Both the position numbers and the translations under genes were made by a program. From Treponema sp. (GTDB lineage Bacteria > Spirochaetota > Spirochaetia > Treponematales > Breznakiellaceae): a stretch of 11,945 nt of DNA. Location of the stretch: the NCBI GenBank assembly GCA_031258505.1, contig JAIRMT010000067.1:1-11945 (forward strand), in the 5' to 3' direction. The notes under the pieces were generated by a model, which was not told where the DNA came from, did no database searches, and saw only the letters and a list, made by a program, of their open reading frames with translations. Of this stretch, positions 6,271-11,945 are shown in pieces; within the stretch, counting starts at the first letter, position 1; each line of letters starts with the position of its first letter.

Positions 6271-7908
6271 CTATTCATCGACCGTAAGAATGTCGTAAGG
6301 GTCATCTCCTAAACGGCGGTGCTGAATGGCCTCCAGCAGGTGAACGGTCTGGATACAATCCGTGGCCTCAAGATCAGCGATGGTTCTGGCGACGCGTAGG
6401 ATACCGTGAAAGGCGCGTCCTGATAAGCCGAGCTTGGCTGATGCAGTCTGAAAGGCTTTTTTCGCGTTATCGCTCAAAATGCAGTGTTTTTCGATCAAGG
6501 CAACCGGCATACGGGCATTGCGGCGAGTATCATTAACAGTGTAAGCCCTATTCGCTGTGTCTGCGCCGTGAATGGCGGTCTTGAAGCGTTCGCACTGTAT
6601 GGCTACGGCCCGCATAACCCGTTCCCGTATGCGCGCACTTGGTTCTTCAGCGCTGCCGTTCATGCGTGTAAGCCCAGGATTACTCACCGCTACTCGTAGT
6701 TCCATGCGGTCAAGCAAGGCCGCGCCGAACTTGCGCCAGTAACGGTGAATCTCTTCTGGTGAGCAGAAGCAGGAGGCTGCGTTCATGCCGGCAAGTTCCA
6801 CCGAGTCTTCGGAATGAGACGAAGAAACATGCATACCAAGCCTGCCGCAGGGACAGGGATTGGCGGCCAGAAGCAGTTGGAACTCAGCAGGCAGACGAAC
6901 TGGTCCTTCAGCGCGGGAAATGCTGATAATCCGATCCTCAAGCGGTTCACGCAGCGCCTGAAGTACGTTGACGTGAAACTCCGGCGCTTCATCCAGAAAA
7001 AGCACGCCAAAGTGCGCGAGGCTTATCTCCCCAGGCCGCACGTTCTTGCCGCCGCCAAGTATGCCCTCAGCGCTGGCCGAATGGTGGGGCGAGCGGAATG
7101 GCGGGCGCGTGATGAGACTCGAAGGGTTGCCCTCCAACTGACCCGCGAGACTGTACAGCCGCGTTACTTCTACAGACTCGGCTGTTGAAAGGTCGCTCAT
7201 GATAGACGGCATACGCCGTGCCAGCATAGTCTTACCAGCCCCAGGCGGGCCAAACACGAGGAGATTGTGTCCGCCCGCAGCCGCAATCTCAAGCGCCCGC
7301 TTGTAACGCCCCTGAGCGTGAACCTCAGAAAAATCGCCAATATATGGTACGTTCTGCTCCGCCGCAGCTATGCCAGCTGCTTGGGTCATTGGCAGAGAAC
7401 CTGTCTCAGCCCGGACGATCAGGGCGTGTACCGCTTCCCGCAAAGTAGACACCGCACTGACATTGCCGGAGGCGAGAATGGCTGCTTCCCATCCATTCTC
7501 TTTTGGTATGATGAAATCCTGAATCCCTGCCTGCAGACCAGCCACTGTTGCGGCCAATGCCCCGCGCACAGGCCGCAGCGCGCCGGAAAGTTCCAGTTCC
7601 CCCATAACAATAAGGTCTTCAGCGGATGGAGCCAGCTTTGCGGCGGCAAGCACCGCGAGCGCGATAGGCAAGTCAAGGTACGCGCCGCCTTTCCTCACAC
7701 CCGCAGGCGCAAGGTTGATGAGGATACGGTCAGGCGGAAAAGTATAGCCGGAGTTGCGGAATGCCGCCATGACCCGCTCCTTAGCCTCTCGCACCGCGCC
7801 TTCGGCAAGGCCGGTGATGTCTATCCCCGGTATGCCCCGCCGTATATCCGCCTCTATCCGAATGATAATCCCGTCCGCGCCAAACGGCACATAAGAAAGT
7901 ACATACAT
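6271..7908 (-). CDS. comM: ComM/YifB-type Mg-chelatase-like AAA+ ATPase, 545 aa
   Basis: ComM is a hexameric helicase that promotes branch migration of incoming single-stranded DNA in natural transformation; YifB names the same family. The N-terminal ChlI-like domain begins MYVLSYVPFGADG and includes the VRKGGAYLDLPIA segment (71-83). The AAA+ core has Walker A GPPGAGKT (220-227), the SPHHSASAEGILGGG loop and Walker B VLFLDE (302-307). Cysteine pairs C352/C354 (NPCPCG) and C380/C382 form the family's zinc site. The C-terminal Mg_chelatase domain carries LSGRAFHGILRVARTIADLE. The usual RxxxSGPLLDRID is altered to WRKFGAALLDRMELRV. A longer frame starts at 7971 but would overlap the divergent gene. 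The ATG at 7908 has GAGGTG upstream and the standard family start. Confidence 0.95.
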   Translation of the reverse strand: MYVLSYVPFGADGIIIRIEADIRRGIPGIDITGLAEGAVREAKERVMAAFRNSGYTFPPDRILINLAPAGVRKGGAYLDLPIALAVLAAAKLAPSAEDLIVMGELELSGALRPVRGALAATVAGLQAGIQDFIIPKENGWEAAILASGNVSAVSTLREAVHALIVRAETGSLPMTQAAGIAAAEQNVPYIGDFSEVHAQGRYKRALEIAAAGGHNLLVFGPPGAGKTMLARRMPSIMSDLSTAESVEVTRLYSLAGQLEGNPSSLITRPPFRSPHHSASAEGILGGGKNVRPGEISLAHFGVLFLDEAPEFHVNVLQALREPLEDRIISISRAEGPVRLPAEFQLLLAANPCPCGRLGMHVSSSHSEDSVELAGMNAASCFCSPEEIHRYWRKFGAALLDRMELRVAVSNPGLTRMNGSAEEPSARIRERVMRAVAIQCERFKTAIHGADTANRAYTVNDTRRNARMPVALIEKHCILSDNAKKAFQTASAKLGLSGRAFHGILRVARTIADLEATDCIQTVHLLEAIQHRRLGDDPYDILTVDE

Positions 7909-7929
7909 ATAACACCTCGCCTTAATATA

Positions 7930-7959
7930 TTGCGCGAAAAGCAGCCTTTGCTTTAGTAT
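7930..7959 (+). promoter_or_regulatory. Candidate promoter of the aldo/keto reductase, implying a leaderless transcript
   Basis: TTGCGC (7930-7935) and TAGTAT (7954-7959) are spaced by 18 nt. The 11-mer TTAGTATTAAG at 7953-7963 is identical to the -10 region of the tRNA promoter at 1666-1676. A start site seven bases after the -10 box falls on the ATG itself (7966). This agrees with the lack of any Shine-Dalgarno sequence. Confidence 0.45.
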
Positions 7960-7965
7960 TAAGCT

Positions 7966-9168
7966 ATGCAATACAGAATAGACAAGAAATCAGGGAACAA
8001 ACTATCCATACTGGGACTCGGCTGTATGCGTTTCCCTCAAAATCTCGGCGCTATTGACATGAGGAAGAGCGAAGCGCTGGTAATGAAGGCGATTGATAAC
8101 GGTGTGAACTATTTTGATACTGCTTATATGTATCCCGGAAGTGAGGAAGCCTTGGGGACGATTCTCGACAAAAACCATGCGCGGGACAAAGTCTTCATTG
8201 CCACAAAACTGCCGCTGGTATTCGTCAAGGCTCAGGCGGACTTTGACAAGTTCTTCAATAAAGAACTGGAACGCCTGCGAAGCTCCTACATCGACTACTA
8301 TCTGATGCACATGATTACTGATAGTGCCTTATGGCAGCAGCTCAAAGCCTGGGGGATTGAGGAATGGATCGCAGAACAGAAGAAACAGGGCCGTATCAGG
8401 CAGGCGGGCTTTTCGTTTCATGGAAGCGTGAATGAGTTCCTCAAAGTCCTCGACGAATATGACTGGGACTTTTGTCAGATTCAGTACAACTATTCCAACC
8501 CAAACTTTCAGGCTGGCGTTACGGGTCTGAAAAAGGCCGCTGAACGAATGTCAGTCATCATCATGGAACCTCTGCTGGGGGGAAAGTTGGCAAACGGCCT
8601 TCCCCCTGAAGCGGTCAGTATCTTCAAAAAGGCGAATCCAGCCCTTTCGCCAGCAGCTTGGGGCCTGCGCTGGGTCTGGGATCAGCCTGAAGCTACGGTA
8701 GTGCTGTCCGGCATGAGCGAGCAAAGTCAGCTTGAGGAAAACCTCGCCTTGGCAGATAAGGCCGCTGCTGGGATGTTGAGCGCGACCGAGCATGAAACCT
8801 ACCAGCAGGTGCTTACGGTATTCAACGCTTCTTATAAGATACACTGCACTGGCTGCGCCTACTGTATGCCCTGTCCCCGCAGCGTCAACATTCCGGCGTG
8901 TTTTGCCGCCTATAACACCTCGTTCTCCCTAGGTTTTGTAATCGGAATGCAGCAGTATGTAACCAGTACCGGCGTAACTTCGGCGCGCCGCAGCGGAGCC
9001 GGCCTCTGTGTCAAGTGCGGCAAATGCGAAAGCCACTGTCCCCAGCACCTGCCCATCAGACAGCATCTCGCGGCTGTATACAAGCGCATGGAGCCGGTTT
9101 GGTTCCGTTTTGTCATCACAGTCGCTCGCGCGTTTTTGGGGAAAGATAAGCGCGCTGCCAGTGGATAG
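7966..9168 (+). CDS. Aldo/keto reductase with C-terminal 4Fe-4S ferredoxin domain, 400 aa
   Basis: Residues 1-270 are an aldo/keto reductase barrel with the catalytic tetrad in place: D51 and Y56 (YFDTAYMY), K81 (ATKLP) and H115 (YLMHM). The C-terminal part holds two iron-sulphur motifs. The first is C294-x2-C297-x2-C300-x2-C303-P with C312 nearby. The second is C348-x2-C351-x2-C354-x3-C358-P. This fusion is the well-known predicted oxidoreductase family of anaerobes. It probably reduces or oxidises a carbonyl using NAD(P)H with electron exchange through the clusters, but the substrate is unknown. The start is firm: an in-frame TAA sits at 7960-7962, and the sequence begins MQYRIDKKSGNKLSILGLG as the family does. 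No ribosome binding site is visible. It diverges from comM across 57 bp. Confidence 0.95.
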   Translation: MQYRIDKKSGNKLSILGLGCMRFPQNLGAIDMRKSEALVMKAIDNGVNYFDTAYMYPGSEEALGTILDKNHARDKVFIATKLPLVFVKAQADFDKFFNKELERLRSSYIDYYLMHMITDSALWQQLKAWGIEEWIAEQKKQGRIRQAGFSFHGSVNEFLKVLDEYDWDFCQIQYNYSNPNFQAGVTGLKKAAERMSVIIMEPLLGGKLANGLPPEAVSIFKKANPALSPAAWGLRWVWDQPEATVVLSGMSEQSQLEENLALADKAAAGMLSATEHETYQQVLTVFNASYKIHCTGCAYCMPCPRSVNIPACFAAYNTSFSLGFVIGMQQYVTSTGVTSARRSGAGLCVKCGKCESHCPQHLPIRQHLAAVYKRMEPVWFRFVITVARAFLGKDKRAASG

Positions 9169-9203
9169 CGCCCGGAGCGTGTTCAAACCTATAAGTAATT
9201 TGA

Positions 9204-9226
9204 TCTATATTGTTTTTGTCTATATT
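9204..9226 (+). promoter_or_regulatory. Direct repeat TCTATATT x2 upstream of the antitoxin gene
   Basis: The octamer TCTATATT occurs at 9204-9211 and again at 9219-9226, start to start 15 bp, just before the ribosome binding site GGAG (9229-9232). Each copy contains a TATATT that could serve as a -10 box. Phd/YefM antitoxins repress their own operons at such sites, so this is a plausible promoter/operator. No good -35 box was found. Confidence 0.35.
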
Positions 9227-9238
9227 TTGGAGAAATAA

Positions 9239-9481
9239 ATGTCTGTATTAAGCGTGTCTGAAGTAAAAGAAAATCTGGATATTGTCCTTGATGAAATCCA
9301 GAGTACATTTGAACCGGTGTTTATTGCCGGTAAAAATTCATCTGCGGTATTAATTTCCGAAGATGTATGGCGGTCTATTGAGGAAACGCTTTATTTGTAT
9401 TCAATACCAAGCATGAAAGAATCAATAATTGCTGGTATGCAAGAAAAAATTGAGGATTGTTTCTCTGAAATAGAATGGTGA
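9239..9481 (+). CDS. Phd/YefM-family type II antitoxin, 80 aa
   Basis: This is the DNA-binding antitoxin that normally neutralises a Txe/YoeB or RelE-like mRNA interferase and autorepresses the operon. The N-terminal half (MSVLSVSEVKENLDIVLDEI, then EPVFIAGKNSSAVLISEDVW) is the Phd fold with the conserved substitution of a buried sheet by a SSAVLIS strand. The C-terminal half (SIEETLYLYSIPSMKESI and following) is the extended toxin-binding helix. Length is typical. GGAG six bases before the ATG supports the start. The toxin reading frame begins one base after its TGA, the usual tight coupling, but that toxin is truncated here, so the antitoxin is effectively orphaned. The DNA is AT-rich compared with the reductase upstream. 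Confidence 0.93.
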   Translation: MSVLSVSEVKENLDIVLDEIQSTFEPVFIAGKNSSAVLISEDVWRSIEETLYLYSIPSMKESIIAGMQEKIEDCFSEIEW

Positions 9482-9482
9482 A

Positions 9483-9668
9483 ATGTACAAAATAATTTAT
9501 TCATCGCAGACAATTAAAGACGCAAAGAAAAAAGCGAACACATTACGAATAAATTCAATTTACAGTATTTTATCTTACGCCGCATGGATCGGCGTACTCC
9601 ATAATTTTGTTCGGACGTTTCGCATAATGTTCCGGCTGTTGCGAACCTGCGGTCCGACGAAGTTTTGA
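9483..9668 (+). pseudogene. Truncated Txe/YoeB-family toxin, only the N-terminus remains
   Basis: The frame starts MYKIIYSSQTIKDAKKKANT, which matches the beginning of Txe/YoeB endoribonucleases (first beta strand and first helix). From about residue 20 the similarity ends. The rest (LRINSIYSILSYAAW...) lacks the conserved NPPPYEKL, GAYSRRINIQHRLVY and WTHYE segments, including the catalytic residues. None of these appears in the other frames before the next gene. The open frame closes at a TGA at 9666-9668 inside palindromic intergenic DNA. The sequence is best read as a toxin gene cut by recombination or deletion near 9540-9545, leaving the upstream antitoxin intact. It should not be toxic. 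Confidence 0.75.
9611..9657. repeat. Nested inverted repeat after the toxin remnant
   Basis: The outer arms TCGGAC (9611-9616) and GTCCGA (9652-9657), and the inner arms TTCGCA (9619-9624) and TGCGAA (9640-9645), are each perfect reverse complements. They form a two-tier imperfect hairpin in otherwise AT-rich surroundings. The GC-rich, palindromic character differs from the flanking genes and resembles a REP-like or MITE-like dispersed element. That cannot be confirmed from one copy. It has no T-run, so it is not a standard terminator. The bases up to the next gene (to 9733) show nothing else. Confidence 0.5.
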
Positions 9669-9733
9669 CGGCCAGAATAAGGGCTTTGCGGCGGCGTATA
9701 TGCTGGCATCGCTACGCAGACCATGGCTGGCTT

Positions 9734-10654
9734 TTATTTCTGTATCGCTGGTAACACTTGTTTTCTTTTATCCTCCAGAAAATTGCAATATCTACAGGCG
9801 TCAAAATCTTCATTTAGATGAACCTTCATTATATCTTCCTTTTGTAATTTATTATCAAGTCTAAAATAGTCTTTCCCTTCCGTTTGATTACCTATTTTTC
9901 GTAAAAATAATGTTCCGGCTCTCAGGCAAGGAAACACGGCTGCTCCGCCGTCCGGTGTTTTATGCATACCAACACACAAACTCGCGCAACTTCTGTAATA
10001 CCTTTTATTTTCTTTTGTATTCCTTCTATGATATTTTATTGGCGATATTGGATTCCATAAATAACTCTCTGGGCAATTAACCGATATATTATTTTGTTTA
10101 CATATTTCAATTATTTCCTTAATTTTCAATTTTGATGCTAATTCTTTATTTGCGCTGTAGTTTGAAATATCAACGGTTGCTTTTTGGGGATATTTTTTTA
10201 ATACATTAACAACTTCATTTGATAACATTACGGTAGCGTTGGTCACTAAATAAACCTGTTTTATTTTTGATTGTTTAAGAGCATATTCTATTATTTTATC
10301 TATATCTTTATTGAGCAAAGGTTCGCCGCCCAGTATTCTAACTAATTTTAGACTTTTGATGTTTTTAAGAAGATTGTCCATATAATTTTTATACTCTTCA
10401 AAAGATATTGAATATTGCGCGTCTTTTTTTATTTCTGGGATGTCTCCAATGCAATGTCTGCATTTTAATGTACATCTTGTTGTTGTTACAACTTCAAGAT
10501 ATATCATATAGATATTGCCGGTCAATGTGTAAAGAACTTTCATTTGCAACCTGCTTAAATGATGAGCCATATAAATAAACCAGTGCGAAAGACTGAATAA
10601 TATTCCTCCTTTCAAACTTGTATAAAGTAAATTTATTATATCCTTTACAATCAT
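9734..10654 (-). CDS. Radical SAM protein with cysteine-rich C-terminus (SPASM-like), 306 aa
   Basis: The radical SAM cluster motif C61-x3-C65-x2-C68 is in TTRCTLKCRHC. The SAM-binding GGEP motif is at 109-112 (RILGGEPLL), followed by YLVTNATV and VDISNYSAN. The C-terminal part carries C223, C227, C243, C287 and C290, with SPASM-like spacing around GGAAVFPCLRAG, suggesting an auxiliary Fe-S cluster. This layout is like the radical SAM proteins found in polysaccharide and natural-product loci, whose substrates are mostly unknown. A 50-residue N-terminal extension with hydrophobic stretches precedes the barrel. The start is supported by CTGGAG about 6 nt before the ATG. The gene is strikingly AT-rich next to the reductase and comM, and no partner gene lies beside it, so recent transfer is likely. 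Confidence 0.92.
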   Translation of the reverse strand: MIVKDIINLLYTSLKGGILFSLSHWFIYMAHHLSRLQMKVLYTLTGNIYMIYLEVVTTTRCTLKCRHCIGDIPEIKKDAQYSISFEEYKNYMDNLLKNIKSLKLVRILGGEPLLNKDIDKIIEYALKQSKIKQVYLVTNATVMLSNEVVNVLKKYPQKATVDISNYSANKELASKLKIKEIIEICKQNNISVNCPESYLWNPISPIKYHRRNTKENKRYYRSCASLCVGMHKTPDGGAAVFPCLRAGTLFLRKIGNQTEGKDYFRLDNKLQKEDIMKVHLNEDFDACRYCNFLEDKRKQVLPAIQK

Positions 10655-10677
10655 AATATACTCCAGAAACGTTTTTT

Positions 10678-10699
10678 ACGGCGGCATGGACTCCGCCGT
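10678..10699. repeat. GC-rich hairpin in the leader of the radical SAM gene
   Basis: ACGGCGG (10678-10684) and CCGCCGT (10693-10699) are perfect inverted copies with an 8-base loop, lying 24 bp upstream of the radical SAM start codon. A second small hairpin (GCGGC-TAAC-GCCGC on the minus strand) sits near 10770. Both are GC-rich islands between AT-rich genes and may belong to a dispersed intergenic repeat, or they may shape the mRNA leader. Either is inference. Confidence 0.4.
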
Positions 10700-10722
10700 T
10701 GGCCAAGTTTTTCCGGCAGGAC

Positions 10723-10751
10723 AAAAAAGCGTAAACAGCCCTGTTATACGC
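10723..10751 (-). terminator. Intrinsic terminator of the beta-barrel-like gene
   Basis: On the minus strand GCGTA(T)AACA and TGTTTACGC form a nine-pair stem with one bulged T and a GGGC loop. A run of six T (complement of 10723-10728) follows immediately. It lies about 38 bp after the restored stop codon at 10789-10791, so it closes the exported protein's transcript before the radical SAM gene. Confidence 0.7.
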
Positions 10752-10788
10752 CGTAGAAACCGGCGGCGTTAGCCGCATATATACTGCT

Positions 10789-10856
10789 TTATATGCTAAA
10801 ACGTACCCCTACTTGCACTTTTCCACTGTTTAACCAATCGAGGCAGTTTCCGTTCT
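10789..10856 (-). pseudogene. Displaced C-terminal end of the beta-barrel-like gene
   Basis: After a one-base loss in the AGAACGG stretch (10850-10856), the last 20 or so codons of the preceding gene lie in a different frame: NGNCLDWLNSGKVQVGVRF, then SI and a TAA (10789-10791). The terminal aromatic-rich strand VGVRF is what an outer-membrane barrel needs for assembly by BamA. Its loss would probably hamper insertion unless the frameshift is a sequencing error or is corrected by slippage on the short A-run. Confidence 0.65.
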
Positions 10857-11405
10857 GGAGTAGGTCTTACCAGTTGCCGATCCAGCATTAAGGTAATAAT
10901 TATTATCCCATTTTGTATATTCAAATACATTGAATACAAAACCTGAAAAGATACTCCAGTGTGTGGATAATAAATATGAAACTTTCGCGCCAAGGAGAAA
11001 ATCAATACCAAAACGGCTTGAATCCTTTAATTCATCTTGACTCACCGTAATCTTGCTCCTTTCATATGTTGAGCCTCCAAATCGTATTTGTAGCAGCAAA
11101 GGAATTGATAGGGTAAACTTTTCTAGTGATACCGGTTTTGGAGCAATACCCGCATAAACTCCTACCGAATTCCACTTCTCTAATTTTTCAGAGTTTGAAT
11201 AGGGAATTCCATATTCAAACTCATCCTCGTTAATAGAAAAGTTCATGCCAGCCATTATATCAACCGGATTTAATCCAATGCCGATACCAATATTAGGAGT
11301 TACACTCTCAAAATTAGTATTGACAAAACCGTCGATGAAAAACTGTTGTGCAAAAGCAATGGAACCAACCGCCAACAGACCGAGGGAAAGAACTATTCTT
11401 TTCAT
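10830..11405 (-). CDS. Exported beta-barrel-like outer-membrane protein, 3' end frameshifted (191 aa as read)
   Basis: MKRIVLSLGLLAVGSIAFAQ is a clear signal peptide with AFAQ cleavage. The mature part has alternating polar/hydrophobic strands (FIDGFVNTNFESV, IGIGIGLNPVDIMAGMNF, SVGVYAGIAP, LSIPLLLQIRFGG, GIDFLLGAKVSYLL, WSIFSGFVFNVF) typical of a small outer-membrane barrel. I recognise its general type from treponemes but not a function. As read it ends TETASIG at 10830. In the third frame the DNA continues NGNCLDWLNSGKVQVGVRF plus SI to a TAA at 10789. This gives a proper barrel-type C-terminal strand, and inserting one A at 10853-10856 restores a 205-residue protein. GAGG six bases before the ATG supports the start. 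The perfect terminator beyond 10789 fits the longer version. Confidence 0.85.
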   Translation of the reverse strand: MKRIVLSLGLLAVGSIAFAQQFFIDGFVNTNFESVTPNIGIGIGLNPVDIMAGMNFSINEDEFEYGIPYSNSEKLEKWNSVGVYAGIAPKPVSLEKFTLSIPLLLQIRFGGSTYERSKITVSQDELKDSSRFGIDFLLGAKVSYLLSTHWSIFSGFVFNVFEYTKWDNNYYLNAGSATGKTYSRTETASIG

Positions 11406-11470
11406 AATAACCTCATTAAATTTTTCATAAAAACCACAAAAATTTTCGGTTTCTATGGCGTATAACTACC

Positions 11471-11494
11471 TGTATACGAACCTTGTCGTATACA
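11471..11494. promoter_or_regulatory. Perfect 8-bp dyad, possible operator
   Basis: TGTATACG (11471-11478) and CGTATACA (11487-11494) are perfect reverse complements separated by 8 bp. Centre-to-centre spacing of the arms is 16 bp, about one and a half helical turns. It lies 66 bp upstream of the start codon of the beta-barrel-like gene. This is the geometry of a dimeric repressor site or a short hairpin in the leader. No strong promoter boxes were identified beside it. Confidence 0.4.
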
Positions 11495-11661
11495 TTCCTC
11501 TTCTTTCGCGGCGGTTCCCACAGCCAACGGCCGCTTTTATGGAACACCTTCCGCGCTTGCACGCCTCTCATGCGCGTACCCGCATATCCGTCATGCCTGT
11601 TTCTGTTCTATCGCGCTTCCATACAAACTCCTTTGCGGTCAATTTCCACCGCCCGGTAAAC
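11495..11661. other. Intergenic stretch without a recognisable gene
   Basis: A plus-strand frame is open through 11455-11787, but it has no ribosome binding site, a composition unlike any known protein, and overlaps the real gene at 11724 in antisense. No promoter, repeat or RNA gene was recognised in this stretch. Confidence 0.4.
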
Positions 11662-11687
11662 AAGCGGCCATCCCCTGAAAGCCGCCT
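11662..11687 (-). terminator. Weak terminator-like hairpin after the right-edge gene
   Basis: On the minus strand AGGCGGC and GCCGCTT form a seven-pair stem (one G-T pair) with a 12-nt loop, followed only by GTTTACC. It lies 36 bp beyond the stop codon of the right-edge gene. The short T-run makes this a weak candidate. Confidence 0.3.
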
Positions 11688-11723
11688 GTCTGCCGCCTAT
11701 CTCTTATGTTTACTTTTATCCGC

Positions 11724-11945
11724 CTACGGAATCACCGCGGAGAATATCGGGCCAAACTCCCCAGCTTCGCCCTTACTATTCTCATAGCGGATGCAGAAGT
11801 ACACTGTCTTGCCGCTGTCGCCGTCAAAACTGAAGCGTTCTTTCCGCCGCCGCGTCCAACGGGAATGGGGAAGCTCCTTGCCGGAGACCGGCGGCCTCAT
11901 CAGTTCCCGCTTCTCTCCGGTCGCCGCCTCCACTGTGGCTCCGCC
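11724..11945 (-). CDS. C-terminal fragment of a conserved treponeme-type hypothetical protein, cut by the window edge
   Basis: The minus-strand frame is open from the right edge to the TAG at 11724-11726, giving about 73 residues with no upstream stop, so the gene enters from outside the window. The visible end reads RPPVSGKELPHSRWTRRRKE, then FSFDGDSGKTVYFCIRYENS and KGEAGEFGPIFSAVIP. The alternation of short strands, the DSGKTVYFCIRYEN segment and the GPIFSAVIP ending look like a fibronectin-like or similar beta-sandwich domain. In my recollection this ending is common in treponeme proteins of unknown function. A GTG at 11931-11933 could be an internal start, but no ribosome binding site supports it. 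Function unknown. Confidence 0.75.
   Translation of the reverse strand, partial: GGATVEAATGEKRELMRPPVSGKELPHSRWTRRRKERFSFDGDSGKTVYFCIRYENSKGEAGEFGPIFSAVIP

Noticed and set aside
7267..7956. 229-codon plus-strand open frame
   Set aside because: Antisense to comM, and its composition is that of a shadow frame.
7909..7971. Extended comM start at 7971
   Set aside because: It would overlap the reductase start. Family members begin MYVLSYVPFG, and the ATG at 7908 has a GAGGTG site.
10494..10778. 94-codon minus-strand open frame overlapping the radical SAM start
   Set aside because: It runs through the terminator and hairpin region and out of frame into the radical SAM gene, whose own start has a proper ribosome binding site.
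11455..11787. 110-codon plus-strand open frame
   Set aside because: No ribosome binding site, overlaps the right-edge gene in antisense, and has no recognisable protein character.

Overview
The window looks like chromosomal DNA of a spirochaete, most likely a Treponema of the host-associated or termite-gut type. This is inferred from the character of several proteins: a small exported beta-barrel-like protein at 10789-11405, a C-terminal tail of a treponeme-style conserved protein at the right edge, a Cys-containing L28, and mixed housekeeping and accessory genes with many small intergenic repeats. No 16S or other decisive marker is present, so the genus is an inference.

Layout. Positions 1-106 hold the N-terminus of a HicB-like antitoxin (minus strand) cut by the window edge. 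Positions 107-777 hold no convincing intact gene but carry a 21-bp tandem repeat of about ten copies (449-679), followed by a possible remnant of an exported-protein gene (690-818). A metallo-beta-lactamase-fold hydrolase (778-1470, minus) has its own sigma70-like promoter. A plus-strand housekeeping block follows: promoter, initiator tRNA-fMet (1684-1756), intrinsic terminator, then ffh (SRP54 GTPase, 1832-3175) and an unrecognised four-helix membrane protein (3255-3938). A minus-strand block (7908 down to 3998) holds comM/yifB, an exported possible TIM-barrel protein, an HD-domain phosphohydrolase 13 bp after it, and rpmB (L28), which probably has its own promoter.

Divergent from comM is an aldo/keto reductase with a C-terminal two-cluster ferredoxin domain (7966-9168). 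Its promoter spacing suggests a leaderless mRNA. From about 9170 to 11460 the DNA turns markedly AT-rich and looks like an accessory island. It holds a Phd/YefM antitoxin, an adjacent Txe/YoeB toxin that keeps only its first 20 or so codons, a radical SAM protein with extra C-terminal cysteines, and an exported beta-barrel-like protein whose last 20 or so codons are displaced by a one-base frameshift. A perfect 8-bp dyad lies upstream of that last gene. The right edge (11724-11945) is the C-terminus of another gene entering from outside.

How the genes work together. The core genes concern translation and export: initiator tRNA, Ffh and L28. The comM product processes incoming single-stranded DNA. 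The two toxin-antitoxin remnants, the AT-rich radical SAM gene and the palindromic intergenic DNA mark the right third and the left edge as rearranged, transfer-prone regions. I found no clear multi-gene novel system. The best candidates for follow-up are the radical SAM island, the 21-bp repeat array, the leaderless reductase promoter and the frameshifted surface protein.
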